Source: Hermodice carunculata (Eukaryota > Annelida > Polychaeta > Eunicida > Amphinomidae). Taken from it: a DNA stretch of 64,000 bases. A program made the translations under genes and the position numbers. Where the stretch lies: contig OZ026629.1 in the NCBI GenBank assembly GCA_964020975.1, positions 45,434,961 to 45,498,960 of the forward strand. The letters run 5' to 3'. Every line of letters begins with the position of its first letter. Position 1 is the first letter of the stretch. The notes under the pieces were generated by a model that ran no database searches, was not told the origin of the DNA, and worked only from the letters and a program-made list of their open reading frames with translations. Positions 13,663 to 25,541 of this stretch are shown here, one piece after another.

Positions 13663-14143
13663 TAGATATGTGACTCATCTACATAGTACATCATCTGATC
13701 AGTACTGACAACAAACATACTACTGGAAGCTATGTAGTGAACAAGATGCACAGAGTGCAGTTTATATGTACAAGAATTTGTGTATATGTGCATGTACTTG
13801 CAATCACTTACGGCACAGACGACAGGCATATGGTACAATACACTGACAACAGACACGGCGAAGCATTGTCAAGCATGCACAAAGGTAGATGCAGTGTGGC
13901 CTACACATAGTACATGCAGATGGCATACAACAGTTACTTTGCCTTTCTACACATTCAACTCAGGTCACGTGAAGTGATGGCATACATTGCAGGTGGATGG
14001 TACTTTCTATCATACCTCGGATCTCGCACCAAGACAACAGAAATCTGCTGCCATCATCACTTCCATATGCTGCATGTATATCCCTTACAAATACAACTCT
14101 GCTCCCACCATGGTTCAGACGCAATGAAATGAAAGGATCTCAG

Positions 14144-15078
14144 CAGGGTTCGCACATGTCCTTGAGTACTTGAATTTGCTGCATGCATTTTTAAGGCCTT
14201 GAAAATCTTGAAAATTAAAACTGCCAGACAAAAGTCCTGGAATTTTATTTTTAATCATCAACCAGTGAACAAAGTTCTAATATGTTGCCTAAAATATGAA
14301 ATTATTTCCCAGACTTCTTGCATTTATGAACCTGAGGCATGTTTTCATTCAATATTATTCTATCATTTTTCCTGTCAAGTGGCTGCTAAATACCTATTTG
14401 TCAAAATGTAATGCTGCAGATTACAAAGTACCTTTTTGCTTTTAACCCATATGAAGTGGACAGTTCTCATCAAATTGGGTCTAACCAATCATGTACAGAC
14501 TGCTGTCATGCACAGATACAATGTATCAGTCAGGTAGGCAGCAGTGTTCATCACTCTCCTAGAAAAGATGGGAAGGAAACTACTGCAGCCATGTGTAAAC
14601 TATTCATAATGAAAGGAACACTTTTTAGATTCAAGTAGTTGCAAAGATGACTTTCACTAGGATGCATACATAGGCCTGCTCAGCCCATTAAAAACTTGCT
14701 TTCTTTGATTCAAAGGATTCTTTGCCCACAAATTACATAAGCATCTGTGAGACACATATGCTTAGCATGAACCAGAATCCATCATTTAACCACAAATTTC
14801 AAAATTTTCTGGGAAAGTACCCCTCACTGAAATTTTAGTTGCCCTGTCACACAAAATATGTAAGCGTTATTCCTTATGTCACAGAATTCATGATTTTGAA
14901 GTAAAATAAAATACAATTAAGGAAGTCTTAATTTTAAGTTTTATGAAAAACACAATGTTAATGCTTAAAAATAATATAACCACAAGTGGAAAAACAGCAA
15001 CCAGACAAGTTCTTGGATATCAAACTAAGGTCTTGAAAAGTTCTTGAATTTGATATTTGCCAACCTGTATGAACCCTG
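14144..15078. mobile_element. CAGGGTTC-ended DNA transposon derivative (hAT/P-like)
   Basis: Left end CAGGGTTCGCACATGTCCTTG, right end CCTGTATGAACCCTG, giving an 8-bp exact TIR (CAGGGTTC) over 935 bp. The subterminal parts are rich in CTTGAA/TTCAAG words (CCTTGAGTACTTGAATTTG left, AAAGTTCTTGAATTTGA right). This design is shared by many hAT- or P-superfamily MITEs in vertebrates and invertebrates. Adjacent 8-bp flanks do not match, so no target duplication was confirmed. No transposase domain is seen inside. Confidence 0.65.
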
Positions 15079-16267
15079 TCCCAGGGAAGGTCAGAATGCA
15101 ACCACTTTGGTCATACATATCACCTGTGTGCAAAATAAATGTGCCTGAAATGTATCCAACAACTGATAAACTGCATTTGGTTTCTGCATTAATTTAACCA
15201 CAACAATGGCTGCCTATCATGACCAATACAGCAAAACTACACTGACCAGTACTACAACCACACATGGTTTCTGATGAGCTTTTGCCTGATGGTAAGCCCG
15301 CCTGCACCGCATGTTCTCCAAGAGCTCTGTAACAAATATGAAGACAGGTCCTGCTCATAGTGAAGTCCTTATTCCCACTGATGTGGCAGAGGACGTGAAG
15401 TTCAAACAAGTGGCACTACACAGAACAAGACACAAAGTGCATGCATTCATGATTTGCTTCAGCTTTACACAGTGAAACCTGTCTTTTGAGATGAGCAGAT
15501 CTGAACACGTTTTTTCTTTCTTTTTGATACAGGTGGTCCTTCATTCAGAGCCAGAAGAACATTGGCATGGCATAGAATTTTGCGACTATGGTTTCTCACA
15601 GCAGTTGGTCTTTCAGTCAGTCTGGGGGTATCATCTGACTGTTTCTGTCCTCCCACAATGCATGCCTTCACATTCCATCTGCATCTATTTGAGCACTCTT
15701 CTTAATGTGCCTAAAAACATGTACATCATCTTTGTATCAAATGGGCAATTCTCATGCTGGGAAATGACAATAAAACATACTTCTACTCAGAGACAATAAC
15801 CTATTTGTTTGACTATGCAAATTTAGACTGCAATAAAAATAGGTGAAATGTTGATGAAGGAAGTAAGTGATATTGAACAGCAGGCACAACAATACTATCT
15901 GCAGGACAATCAGTAACAATGTGCCACACACAGCCTGCATGCATGCACAGCCAACTCTGCCCCAAGCTACAGTCACCAAAAAGCTGAACACACACAAACT
16001 TGGGATATTTAACCACAACAGATATGATCAACATATTTGAGTGCATTTCAGCTACTTTACCTGGCTCTTGATGGGTTGAAAGCTTTGAACAAATCCAAGA
16101 CTATGGATCCTCTTTAATCCAGGCCAGCAGGAAGAAGAAGTTGTCATGTTATCACCATGTTCTCAAACATTCAGCTGATAGCCAAGCAGTATATTACACT
16201 GATGCCAGCCCATATGGCATTTTCATTGACTACGACAATTAATCAACCCAAACATATAGTCTTCATT

Positions 16268-16364
16268 TGTTTGATTAAGATGCTGCGGGACTTTATACAC
16301 TATATACATGTATATATATATATATTGTTTGATTAAGATGCTGCGGGACTTTATACACTATATA
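16268..16364. repeat. recent direct duplication of a 39-bp segment
   Basis: TGTTTGATTAAGATGCTGCG and the following bases to CACTATATA occur at 16268-16306 and again, identical, at 16326-16364. The copies are separated by a TATA-rich spacer, so the period is 58 bp. Perfect identity points to a recent event, probably slippage between the short (TA)n tracts. Confidence 0.93.
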
Positions 16365-17550
16365 TATATATATGTACATATCAATGGTATCACCAGCCTT
16401 CAATATACCTCCACATCTGTAGCAATAATAAGCTTGCTCATGACACCTGGACCTGACCCTCTATTGAACCCCTGGCATTTACAGGAGTTGTACAGCATAC
16501 ACTGCCACCTGCTGTTTAACCCTTACATTGATAGACCAACTCAAAGTCAAAGGTAACCTACTTTCGTATTTTATGCTTCAGTTTCTTGTCAACAGAAAAC
16601 ACATAAATTGAGTTAATTTACACTCAACAACAGCATGCTTTCTGTGGACAATTGGACTTCTTGTTGGTCATGTGCCAAGGTTCTATGTTCTATTAAAAGC
16701 TTGATTCTGACAGGGAAAAGGCATTTCTTTACCCAGCGGCAGTAGTTTCACACGGCAGGTACAGTACCCAGTGGCCTTTCATCACAGGTAAAATTTGGAA
16801 TACAGAGATCTGGAGGGGTTTCTTGAACTATGGCCACACAAGGCCTGAGTTTCTCCTGATACACGTAAGGACCTTCATATCATGCACTGCTATAAAATGG
16901 TAGCTCTTTTAAAAGACCTTTCTTGCAACAACCATCTGACCAGGGAATCACTATTCAAAGGCCTCATTTACTTGCTTTTCAATTTGCCTTATACACTTAT
17001 GAGCAATTTAACTGCTTTGACAGATCAAAGTTGACGATTCTATGTGCAACTTTTCCAATGAGGAACGAGTGGCTGTTAAATTACATTAGTCATCATTGTA
17101 CATGCTTACTTTGCTGTGACAAAAGTACCACAAAGTGCTGATACAATCAGTTGGCCAAAGTTGTTGAAATTCTCATTCCATTTTGGAGGAAACAGAGATC
17201 AATCGAAAAAAAAAGAAATAATAATAATGATAAAGAAATAAGAAGCCTGTGAGAGCAGCCAGTTCTCAGCTGACGTGACCTTATGCATCCACATCAAATG
17301 TAGCAAGGGTCTGCTGAACACTTGGTTTCAATGGTACTACTGTGGTACTGTGCCATAGCATGTCTCTTACTGACCAAAACGCTACTTCAAAAACACCAAG
17401 ATATCACAACTACGCACTCAAGTTGAAACCCCCTCTACGCCTGAAAAAGATCTGACCAATTGGTTTGCTGAAAATGACAAATACATGCATCTGCATTGGA
17501 GTGCCTATCGATACACTGACAATGCATGTTCTTTTACCTGCCTACATATC

Positions 17551-17599
17551 TTAATTTTTTCTTTTTTTTTCTTTTTTTTTTTTTTTTGGGGGGGGGGGA
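17551..17599. repeat. poly-T / poly-G junction
   Basis: A T-rich tract with a few C bases runs directly into about 10 G bases. The same arrangement appears at 43496-43543. It could be a real homopolymer pair or a sequencing/assembly weak point. Confidence 0.85.
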
Positions 17600-18462
17600 T
17601 TCCTTAAAACACAGGAAATGATAGTAATGGCACCTGGTGAACATCTATGGAGGAGACCAAACGCAGCTACATTCCAGCCATGTTTGAAAAGAATCTACTT
17701 TGCAGTTTTGAACCTGAAGTCAACAATAACAAAAATAGGCCTACACATTCATAACATTTTTTTTTTTCAAAACACCCAATGCCACCTTTTTGAACTTAAT
17801 TTATGTGTAGGGTTGCCCATAAGTATTTGTATGTAATTTCCATGCAACTGACCATATTTCAGCAGATTGTTTTGTGTTATTTCCTAAAAACTGAACCCCA
17901 AAACTGAACTGAAATTCAACAAGAGGAATGTAATGGTCCTGTGCTCAGCTGACCTTATATGCACAAAATGAAGTGGTCCTATGATCCTGAAATTAGGTCA
18001 AGGTCACCTTTCTTGAAGACTATCATGAACAAATATCAAAATACTGGCTCAATAGTAAAAATTTCAGCTCAGTTTTCCAGTTATCATGTACACAGTAAAA
18101 CTGACTTTTGTTATCAGACTAAAAATTACAATTCATTTTATCATTATATCTGTGACTACACTTCCTTACATCTTGACTTCAATACATGTATATGCAATAC
18201 ATTTCAACAAACAGTAAACAAATTAACTAGAAGTTCCTTCTTTCTTCTCTCCAGACAGAGACTCTTCTCCCAGTTTGTGTGCACACTCTATGAGAAATTA
18301 TTTTGATCTTTTATTTTCGTTGTTGCCTGCTTCATTTATTTTGTATAGTAGTTGTCTTATAGTGGGCATGTATACTTTTGATATAAATTGTGCTCATGCA
18401 AGTTTACCTTTATGTACCACTAGCTAAACTGTTAAAAAAAAAAAAAAAACAGAAGGCCCATG

Positions 18463-18672
18463 GACCTAATGCTCTGCTCATATATACTTTGATGACTATC
18501 ACCAACAATTCATTCGCTAAAATGTATTCACTCCACGATCCAGAGAAATTAATCAAGGTCATCCAAATGATGCAATATTTCACAGGAAAACACGTGGCAC
18601 ATTTGGTATCATTCCCTTACTCTTTATCAACATATCAAATTGTGTGTCCTTTTCTTAAGTTCTAGTGACAGA
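18463..18672 (+). repeat. truncated relative of the 32.7-kb element
   Basis: GGACCTAATGCTCTGCTCAT..., ATCAAGGTCATCCAAATGATGCAATATTTC and CACATTTGGTATCATT match the left part of the repeat at 32690-34325. Only the left portion is present here. It directly precedes the tandem array at 18706. Confidence 0.6.
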
Positions 18673-18705
18673 GACCACTATACTGTGCGTCACTCAGTCA
18701 ACCAT

Positions 18706-19435
18706 TAAATAAACACTTCAAAAGTTTCATAACAAGCTTAAAAATAATAAGAAGAAGCTGGTTTTCAATAAGAATGTGGTCCACTATGATGTGCATCTAT
18801 GAAAAAGAAATTGGGGAAGCTGCATTGGATCCTTCTTGAGATATTATGGTAACGTCGTCCTCTTGTGCACCACTCGGACGGCCTAAAAGATAAATACTTT
18901 AAAGTTTCATAAAAAGTTTATGAATACAAAGAAGAAGCTAGTTTTATTTAGGAACCTGGTCCATCATGAGATGCATCTCTGACAAAAATTTGGGAAAGCT
19001 GGGGTCAATATTTTTTTTAGATATCACGGTAACATCGTCAGGGTTGATGCCACTGAGACGGTCTTCAAATAAATACGGCCTTCAAATAAATACATTAAAA
19101 GTTTCTTAAAAATTTTTAAAATAATCAGACGAAGCTGGTTTTACATAGGAACCTGGTCCATCATAAGATACCTCTCTGACAAAAATTTGGTAAAGCTGCA
19201 GTCAATATTTTTGAGTTATCGCAGTAACGATGTCAGGGTTGACGCCATCCATTAAAAGTTTCATAAAATTTTTTTTAAAATAATCAGAGGAAGCGAGTTT
19301 TCAATAGGAACCTGGTCCATCATAAGGTCCTTCTGTGACAAAAATTTGGTACAGCTACAGTGAATATTTTTTTGAGATATCACAGTAACATCGACAAGAT
19401 GGACAGACAGACGGACGGACGGACGACTCTGGGGA
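18706..19435 (+). repeat. pearl/Helitron-like tandem core array with GACGG tail
   Basis: Four diverged units of about 165-187 bp are anchored by AAAGTTTC(A/T)TAA at about 18722, 18905, 19089 and 19257. Each also carries GGAACCTGGTCCATCAT (three of four), GACAAAAATTTGG and GATATCAC(A/G)GTAAC. The array ends in a GACAGACAGACGGACGGACG microsatellite at about 19398-19430. A tandem core plus a short tetranucleotide tract is the layout of molluscan pearl elements, which are thought to be non-autonomous Helitron relatives. The family call is by layout only. Confidence 0.7.
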
Positions 19436-20094
19436 TGACAATACCCTCCAGCACTTTATGTGCCAAGGGTAAAAACTCTTCCTTAAAATCTTGAAATACA
19501 TGTCCCATCATAAGCCTTGATTTGAGTGAGTTGGATAAGTGGAATCTGAGATACATACATGTATCATATTACCTGACACTTGGTTACAGTTCCTTACTTT
19601 CTGCAATGAGGGATCACAGTTGATTAATATGGTACTGACTGATGTACGCAATGTAAAATTAACACTTTTGCATCATTTCTTGAAATGGTACTGGAAAAAT
19701 AGATCTTCAAATGTTGGATTTATATGTATATCTTATTGTATATACACATACTTGTAATTTTTTTTTCAAAAAGTCATGAATACTTAAAACAGTTTCATAT
19801 CACTTAACTGTTGTACTCAACTGACCTCAGTGGATCGTCCAGCATTTATAAACCCATCATGGAATTAAAAATATTATCCACAATGCATAGAGCCCTGCAG
19901 GGGGCAGCCAAATGAACCCACTTATATATTGTGTCTGTGCAATATATTAATTAAACTTTCTACCAATAATCAAAGCGCATCTACAATGACACGAATTGCA
20001 CTTTACATCCACATTTGCTTCACTCTGAGACTTCAACTCTTGTAAACTGATACAAGGAAGAATCTGCCACAATCAATGGTGTATGTAAACTTGC
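19436..20094. other. non-coding sequence, intron-like
   Basis: No gene, repeat or RNA seen. It lies downstream (minus strand) of the exon at 20095-20225. Confidence 0.4.
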
Positions 20095-20225
20095 CTGTCC
20101 TCAGCAACTGCCTTCGTGTCATCTTCCTTCTCTCTGTCTATGTCCATACTTTTCCCATCTAAACGCGTGACATAGGTAGATGTCGGCATGTTTGTTGTCA
20201 GTTTTACTCCATCCGTTTCACTTTC
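20095..20225 (-). CDS. acidic exon with GC splice donor, possible alternative first exon
   Basis: On the minus strand the frame is open from about 20225. From an ATG at 20189 with a good context (ACAAACATGC) it reads MPTSTYVTRLDGKSMDIDRE, then a charged stretch KEDDTKAVAED. It ends GAGGACAG followed by GCAAGT, which matches the AG/GCAAGT consensus of GC-AG introns. The sequence is CpG-rich against its surroundings. Exit phase 2 fits the acceptor of 4767-4887. Upstream there is an in-frame TGA, and no pyrimidine-rich acceptor is visible, so the ATG may be a true start from an alternative promoter; an internal exon beginning after AAAG is the alternative. No domain recognised. Confidence 0.5.
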
Positions 20226-23200
20226 TCACTCACTTTCTGCATGACCATACATCAGGTCTGAGCTAAAATGCTGGCTTTGATTATCTCTATTTGGTGGCCA
20301 AGAGCAACCACTGCATCTTGTCCTCAGTCAAGATCAGCTTGCAGACTTCCAAGTTAGGAATGTACATGCCATGAGCCTATACAAGTGTTTACATAACTGC
20401 ACATGCACATAGAGACATAACACTGTGCACACATACAGGCATTGTCAGTTTAACATCAGTATCTCAAGGATGTAATTGTTAGGAAGCTCGGGCATTATTC
20501 AACACAAATCAAATACATGCTCATTAAACCTCAACAGTAGCTGGGCTGGGCTTACCTTTATGTTCGCAACTTCTATTTAGACTATCTCAAATTAAACCCA
20601 ATCTGTATGAACTTCATGCAAATAAAAAAAGAGCTTTTCTGACTATTCTTTCACCGCAAGTATGTGGACGGGAAATTGTATGAAAACAATAAGTGTGAGT
20701 GCATGCCTGGCATACCATTACAATGATTTCATGCTGTGACCAATGGCGGGTGATTACCACAGTTAAGCAGATTGTTCAATCACCCACATACATTATTGTG
20801 TCTGGATAATGGCACATGTTGAGGTTTAATGCTCACTGTATAGAGACCGTGGCATGTATGAAGAAGCATAGATTTAGAATTGACAGTACACCACAACCCT
20901 AACTCTGCCCTCAGTAGCAGTTTAGAAGTATTTCTGTAACTTCAACATCCTGTGGATGATGCTGCGTCCCCCCAGGCTCTGCATCTGTAACCTTCCGTTC
21001 GAACTTCATCAGCTCCACTTAAGTGACACCTTGACCCGCACACCTCTATCTTAAAGTTTCAGACATATATTTTTAACCCTTTTTATCAAAATGTGAGCTG
21101 ACATTTCATCCTGATGCATCAAATGCATTTTTGTCTGTGTTCAACAATGCTAAGCTTGAACCAAGTCCACAAACATAGTCTAGGATGATAAATCGTGTAT
21201 TTTCAGGTCTGGCATGTTTCCAGTTCCTATAGAGTAACTTTCACTCCTGCATATGATTTTAATTATTCACTGGTCAGTCCTGCTTTTTGAGCTATGCTTC
21301 CTCAAACCTGTCAAATGTCTGTATTTTGTGTGTGTGTGTTAGCCCACACTTTCTACTAATTTACTCTCATTACATGCATTGACAGCAACTGCAAAGTTAT
21401 ACTGCTTCATTACAATAACACAAAAATGAATCATTTTCTTTTACCGCACATATCTTTATATCAGTACCATTTGGGTATCAATCAATGTAATGGAGACTGG
21501 TCATGTCTTCATTCCTGCATATAAATGTACATGAAGTTCGTCAAAAATATCATGCACATTATCTATATTTCATATTATAGTTTTAATATTTTGTATTAGA
21601 TAAACGAGACTTTTTAATGTTTTATTCTCAGGATATTAAAAAATTTTAGTTGGTCTTATGCAAGTGGCTTTTTAGTTAAGTTTATGCTGATATACAGCAC
21701 CACTGAGTGGCATTATTAGATACTGGCACTGTAAAGTCATGAAACTATTACTATGATGTGTTAACATCTAAAAGTCTATTTCATTCATCATTACTGCTCT
21801 CTGCCATATGCACAATGCAGTTTTCAGTTTAAGTTTAATCATGCTGTATTGTGTTACAACATTAAAAATCGACTCATATCTGAGAGTGCATTTAAGCTGT
21901 AGCTATGGATGAAAGCAAACACAGGCATTTGGTGCCCACAGCTACTGACTGGGCAACCAACTACAGACAGCCTTTTATACAGCATTACTTCTTTTCACAA
22001 TAACTCAAAACTGACTGCAGTTAGTTAGTTTATTTCATAATATGCATAATTAAACACAGACCTACAAGACCTGCTTGAGTTTGTGAGAGAAAATAGCAAA
22101 ACTGTCCACGTACATTTTGCTAAGACACACCAAAATATAAAAATAAAAAACAAAGTATGCATTATTGCCTGTTCCATAGACCACTACCCTTTCTCAAAGT
22201 CGACCATAAACATCAGCATGTTCTCAAATTACTTGTGCTTTTAACAGCTCAAGAGCTGCAAGAATGGACACATTTAATTCTGCCAAACAAAGGCACACAT
22301 GTTGCGGTGGAAAAACCAATTGTTGTGTCTGGGTTAAGTCAGGCCAGCTCCTTATGCTGTTTGCCCTTAACCACAGTGACCAACAATGGGGGACGGGGAG
22401 GTGTAAAGTTCACTGCATGTTGTTCATAACAGCTGTAACTGTTGGTGCTGTTGTGGTTGGCACGTTTGCATCAATGAAAAACAAACTGATATTACCTTTT
22501 TGGCTTAAATTGTAATAGATTTAAGCCTAACTAACGCAAGGCAGTATCCATGTACTTTTCTTCCTTGTCAATACTCCTTTAACAGTTCATTACATGAACC
22601 AGCCTTTTTTCAGTTGTAAAATATATAAATTTGCACATATCAAATTAGGGCTTTTTTTCTTTTTGAATTTTATTTTCATGTTTAGAAAGAAAACATACTC
22701 AAAGAATTGGGTAAATATTCAGCGTTTGAATGAGCTTTATAAGGATGCTTCTATCAATAATACTTGTATAGTGCATTGTACAAAGCTGTCAACTGATGCT
22801 TCAGTCTCTAAAAACACAATAATTGAAGTCAATTTGGTTTCAGGCAATGGTTTGACTATTTTTGTGTCATTTGCATGGCATGTTTGACTGCTTGAAAGGT
22901 GTCAAATCATGGCCTGGGATATAATGGTGGGAACAGCCTGAAAAAATCCCTTGGTCAATCGCATCTGGTGTTAAGTACACTCAGAGTATGTATTGTGAAG
23001 TGTCAATTTGCAAAATGAGGTGACAAGGTCACCACGGAAGCGACTCATCCATGGTCTTCCCAAGACATTTCAGCTGTGAAAGTTTGATGCTCGTAGCTTC
23101 AACTGCTGTGAAGATACAATGTTTACAGGATTTTTTATGTTTGATTAATGTCTGTGACTGTGTACAATTAGTCCAGGTCACCAGGGAGTAAAGTCATCCA

Positions 23201-23686
23201 AGATCTTGATAAGATGCTTCAGGCATGTTAAGTTTGGTGGTTGTATCTTGATTTGGCGAGCACTTACCGTGTATACAATGTGCACAGACCAAGAGACATG
23301 ATCACCACAATACTCAGTCGGCTTAAAGGAGCTGAGGGGGTACAAATTTTCTGCCATTATATCCTATTTGCTGACATCATTTTTACTCTTTTTTGCTACA
23401 CCTTTTCTGTTTAATGTGATTTGTTGACCTGCCAAGAAATAGAATCTTTTTCACTCCAGGTAAGTTACTGGTGAGACACCTTGTACTTTATGCAATCACA
23501 AAACAAACTTACCTTCAGTTCTCCCATCATGCTGGCATCTATAGCAATGATCAACATTTCCACTTGATGAACTAATGAAAGTTCTACATAACCTTTTATA
23601 TATGTATATGGGCATACATGATAAAACCAGGTAAGTGGTTTCCCCAAAACATGTTATTTATTACACGTGTCACCAGAGACACATAC
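20226..23686. other. intron-like non-coding sequence
   Basis: No confident feature. Near 23512-23575 (minus strand) an open stretch ends in a textbook AAG/GTAAGT donor, but its acceptor is poor and the encoded residues do not resemble coiled coil; see rejected items. Around 22594-22887 a plus-strand open frame is AT-rich and not considered coding. Confidence 0.4.
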
Positions 23687-23900
23687 CTGTTGCTGACTTT
23701 GGGTGACTTTCCACTTAGACTTTCCAGGCTTGCCAGAGCGTGGTCACGCTCACTCTTCATCTCCTGATACTGCCGCACTGCCAGATCTCGTTCTTCTACC
23801 GCACGGGCATTTTCGCGCAGAACTGCGTCTCTTTCTTTCAGGGCAAGCTCAAACCCCAGCTGAAGTGCCTGTGTTGGTGTTTTGTCTTCTGTGATAGCTT
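23687..23900 (-). CDS. coiled-coil exon, DLG5/CARMA-like scaffold candidate
   Basis: The most convincing coding exon. On the minus strand an acceptor (ATATATCCATTGCAG) precedes 214 bases and a strong CAACAG/GTATGTG donor follows. Entry phase 1, exit phase 2. It encodes 70 whole codons beginning [17 protein letters not shown], then a heptad-like ERD-rich helix: [16 protein letters not shown], then [18 protein letters not shown] and [10 protein letters not shown] Ser/Lys-rich end (SGKSPKVSN) follows. The pattern ERD-x5-Y-x4-SERD-x5-L matches, by memory, the coiled coil of DLG5 (ERD-x5-Y-x4-SERD), and CARD9/10/11 coils are similar. Those proteins are intracellular scaffolds, with PDZ/GUK domains in DLG5. 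No PDZ or GUK exon was found in this window, so the family name is tentative. Confidence 0.72.
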
Positions 23901-25450
23901 CTGCAATGGATATATCACAGAAAATTACAGGTAAATGTCTTCAAATTCAGGTGCCTGCACTAAAATCCTTGTTAAATGTGTGAAAATGTCTGAGAAAGAA
24001 AACAAGAAGACAGTGTGAACAGCTCGTCCTCAGTTGACCTTGACATTGAACCCAAAACAAATCCTCTCTTGCACCAGGAATACCCTGAAGTGACTGTTTA
24101 CAATAATATTTCAAAGCCATTGAGCAAGCAGTTTTAGAGATAACTTTTTCAGGTTTCCCCAAAAATGAACAATAAAAATGGAAACTTTTAAAATGCTTTG
24201 GAGAATGTGACCACTTGAAGAAATTTGATAGATTCACCAAAGGTACATTCCAACCAACTTTGAAGGGGGTCTAGTCCATACCTATACAGTACACAAAACT
24301 GCACAAACATGCACACACTATTTCCCCTGTTGTGACTATACTTATTGTTTCTTATCATCTTTATTACAAGGATATAGTTTTCACTGATTTCTTGGTATGA
24401 GTGGCACTAAAAATTTTGGTGGGTTTTGCTACCTGATCCATGTGTTTTAACCCACTTTAATTATCAATTACCTGAGGTTAGGTGATTGGTCTTCAGCCAT
24501 TATAATCCACAAATTCGCATTTTCTACCTGCAACACAGCCAGGTCCTCTTCGAGACTTGGTGGGCATATCTAGATTGGGTAAGTCTATACCATATTTGTT
24601 CAAATTGTCATGTTCCAGTATTTTTTTCTTTTTTTTTTTTTCTTTTGAAATTTTGAGATCAAATCTTAAAAAGTCATCTCCAAAACCATCACTGAGATTG
24701 TGCTGAAATGTGGTGGAAATGTACCTGGTGGACAGGCCAAACACAGTTGTTCACTTGGTGGTGTTGCTCAGGATCCCTGCAGTAAATGCATAAATTCCTT
24801 TTGATTACTCTATAAGTCAATGGGCATGCAATGGTAACTTGCACTTTTTACCTCTGGTCTAAAACCATCAGCCAGATTCACTCCAAACTTGGCACACAAC
24901 CAAGGGAACTACATTGGCATTTCTGGAGACTATTTGACCTTACTTTGTTCCCCATGTGGTGGTTTGATTTTTATAATGTTTTAACGAATACTTGTTTGTT
25001 TTTGTAATTTTTCTAAGACTTCTCTTGAATTACATGTTGGATTCTCTTTAAACATAACTGAAATGTAGCTGGACTCATATCCACCAAGGTTGTCCATTTG
25101 GTGGGATTATTTTCATTTGCTGACTTTTAAGGGATTTTTGAAATTAGGCAATGATACATGTATTGTTAGTGTGATATTGACAGGAACACCAGCTCTTACA
25201 GTGGAGACAGCAGGACACCTGGTCAGCAAGATACATTGTGCCTCCTCACCACCAGGTGGCACTTGAACTCTCAAGCGAGCGTTCAGACTGCTAAACAAAT
25301 ATTCACCACCCCTTTGCAATACGACTCTGCCATACAAGTCACACACACACACCAGCAATGACACTAATATGCTGATCATAATCATTATACACAATCACAA
25401 GGTCATGAACATGTCACATATCTACTGTGAACTGTCTGACCTGTACCTAC
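23901..25450. other. intron between two predicted exons
   Basis: Separates 23687-23900 from 25451-25541 on the minus strand. No repeat with clear ends was recognised. Confidence 0.4.
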
Positions 25451-25541
25451 CGATAATTCTGTGAGTCTTATTTCCATACATGCAATCCATGATACAGTGC
25501 ATCACTTCCATCTGGACCATTAGCCATATCATTACATCACC
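25451..25541 (-). CDS. 91-base exon joining the coiled-coil exon
   Basis: On the minus strand an AG (TACGTGTTCACAG) precedes GGTGATGTAATG and a TATCG/GTAGGT donor follows. The frame encodes 30 codons (GDVMIWLMVQMEVMHCIMDC, then MYGNKTHRII) plus one base. That G joins the first two bases of the 23900 exon to make GAA, giving THRII-E-AITEDK with no stop. Methionine-rich and helical in character. It enters in phase 0. The acceptor has only a modest pyrimidine tract, so the exon is supported mainly by the donor and the phase match. Confidence 0.42.

Larger units (their letters stand above)
15079..18460. other. non-coding sequence
   Basis: No gene supported. It holds a recent 58-bp tandem duplication at 16268-16364 and an unusual pyrimidine-then-guanine homopolymer block at 17551-17599. 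Confidence 0.45.

Noticed and set aside
23512-23575. Minus-strand stretch ending in a perfect AAG/GTAAGT donor
   Set aside because: Poor acceptor, two open frames; the one in phase with the upstream exon gives Cys/His-rich residues unlike the coil.
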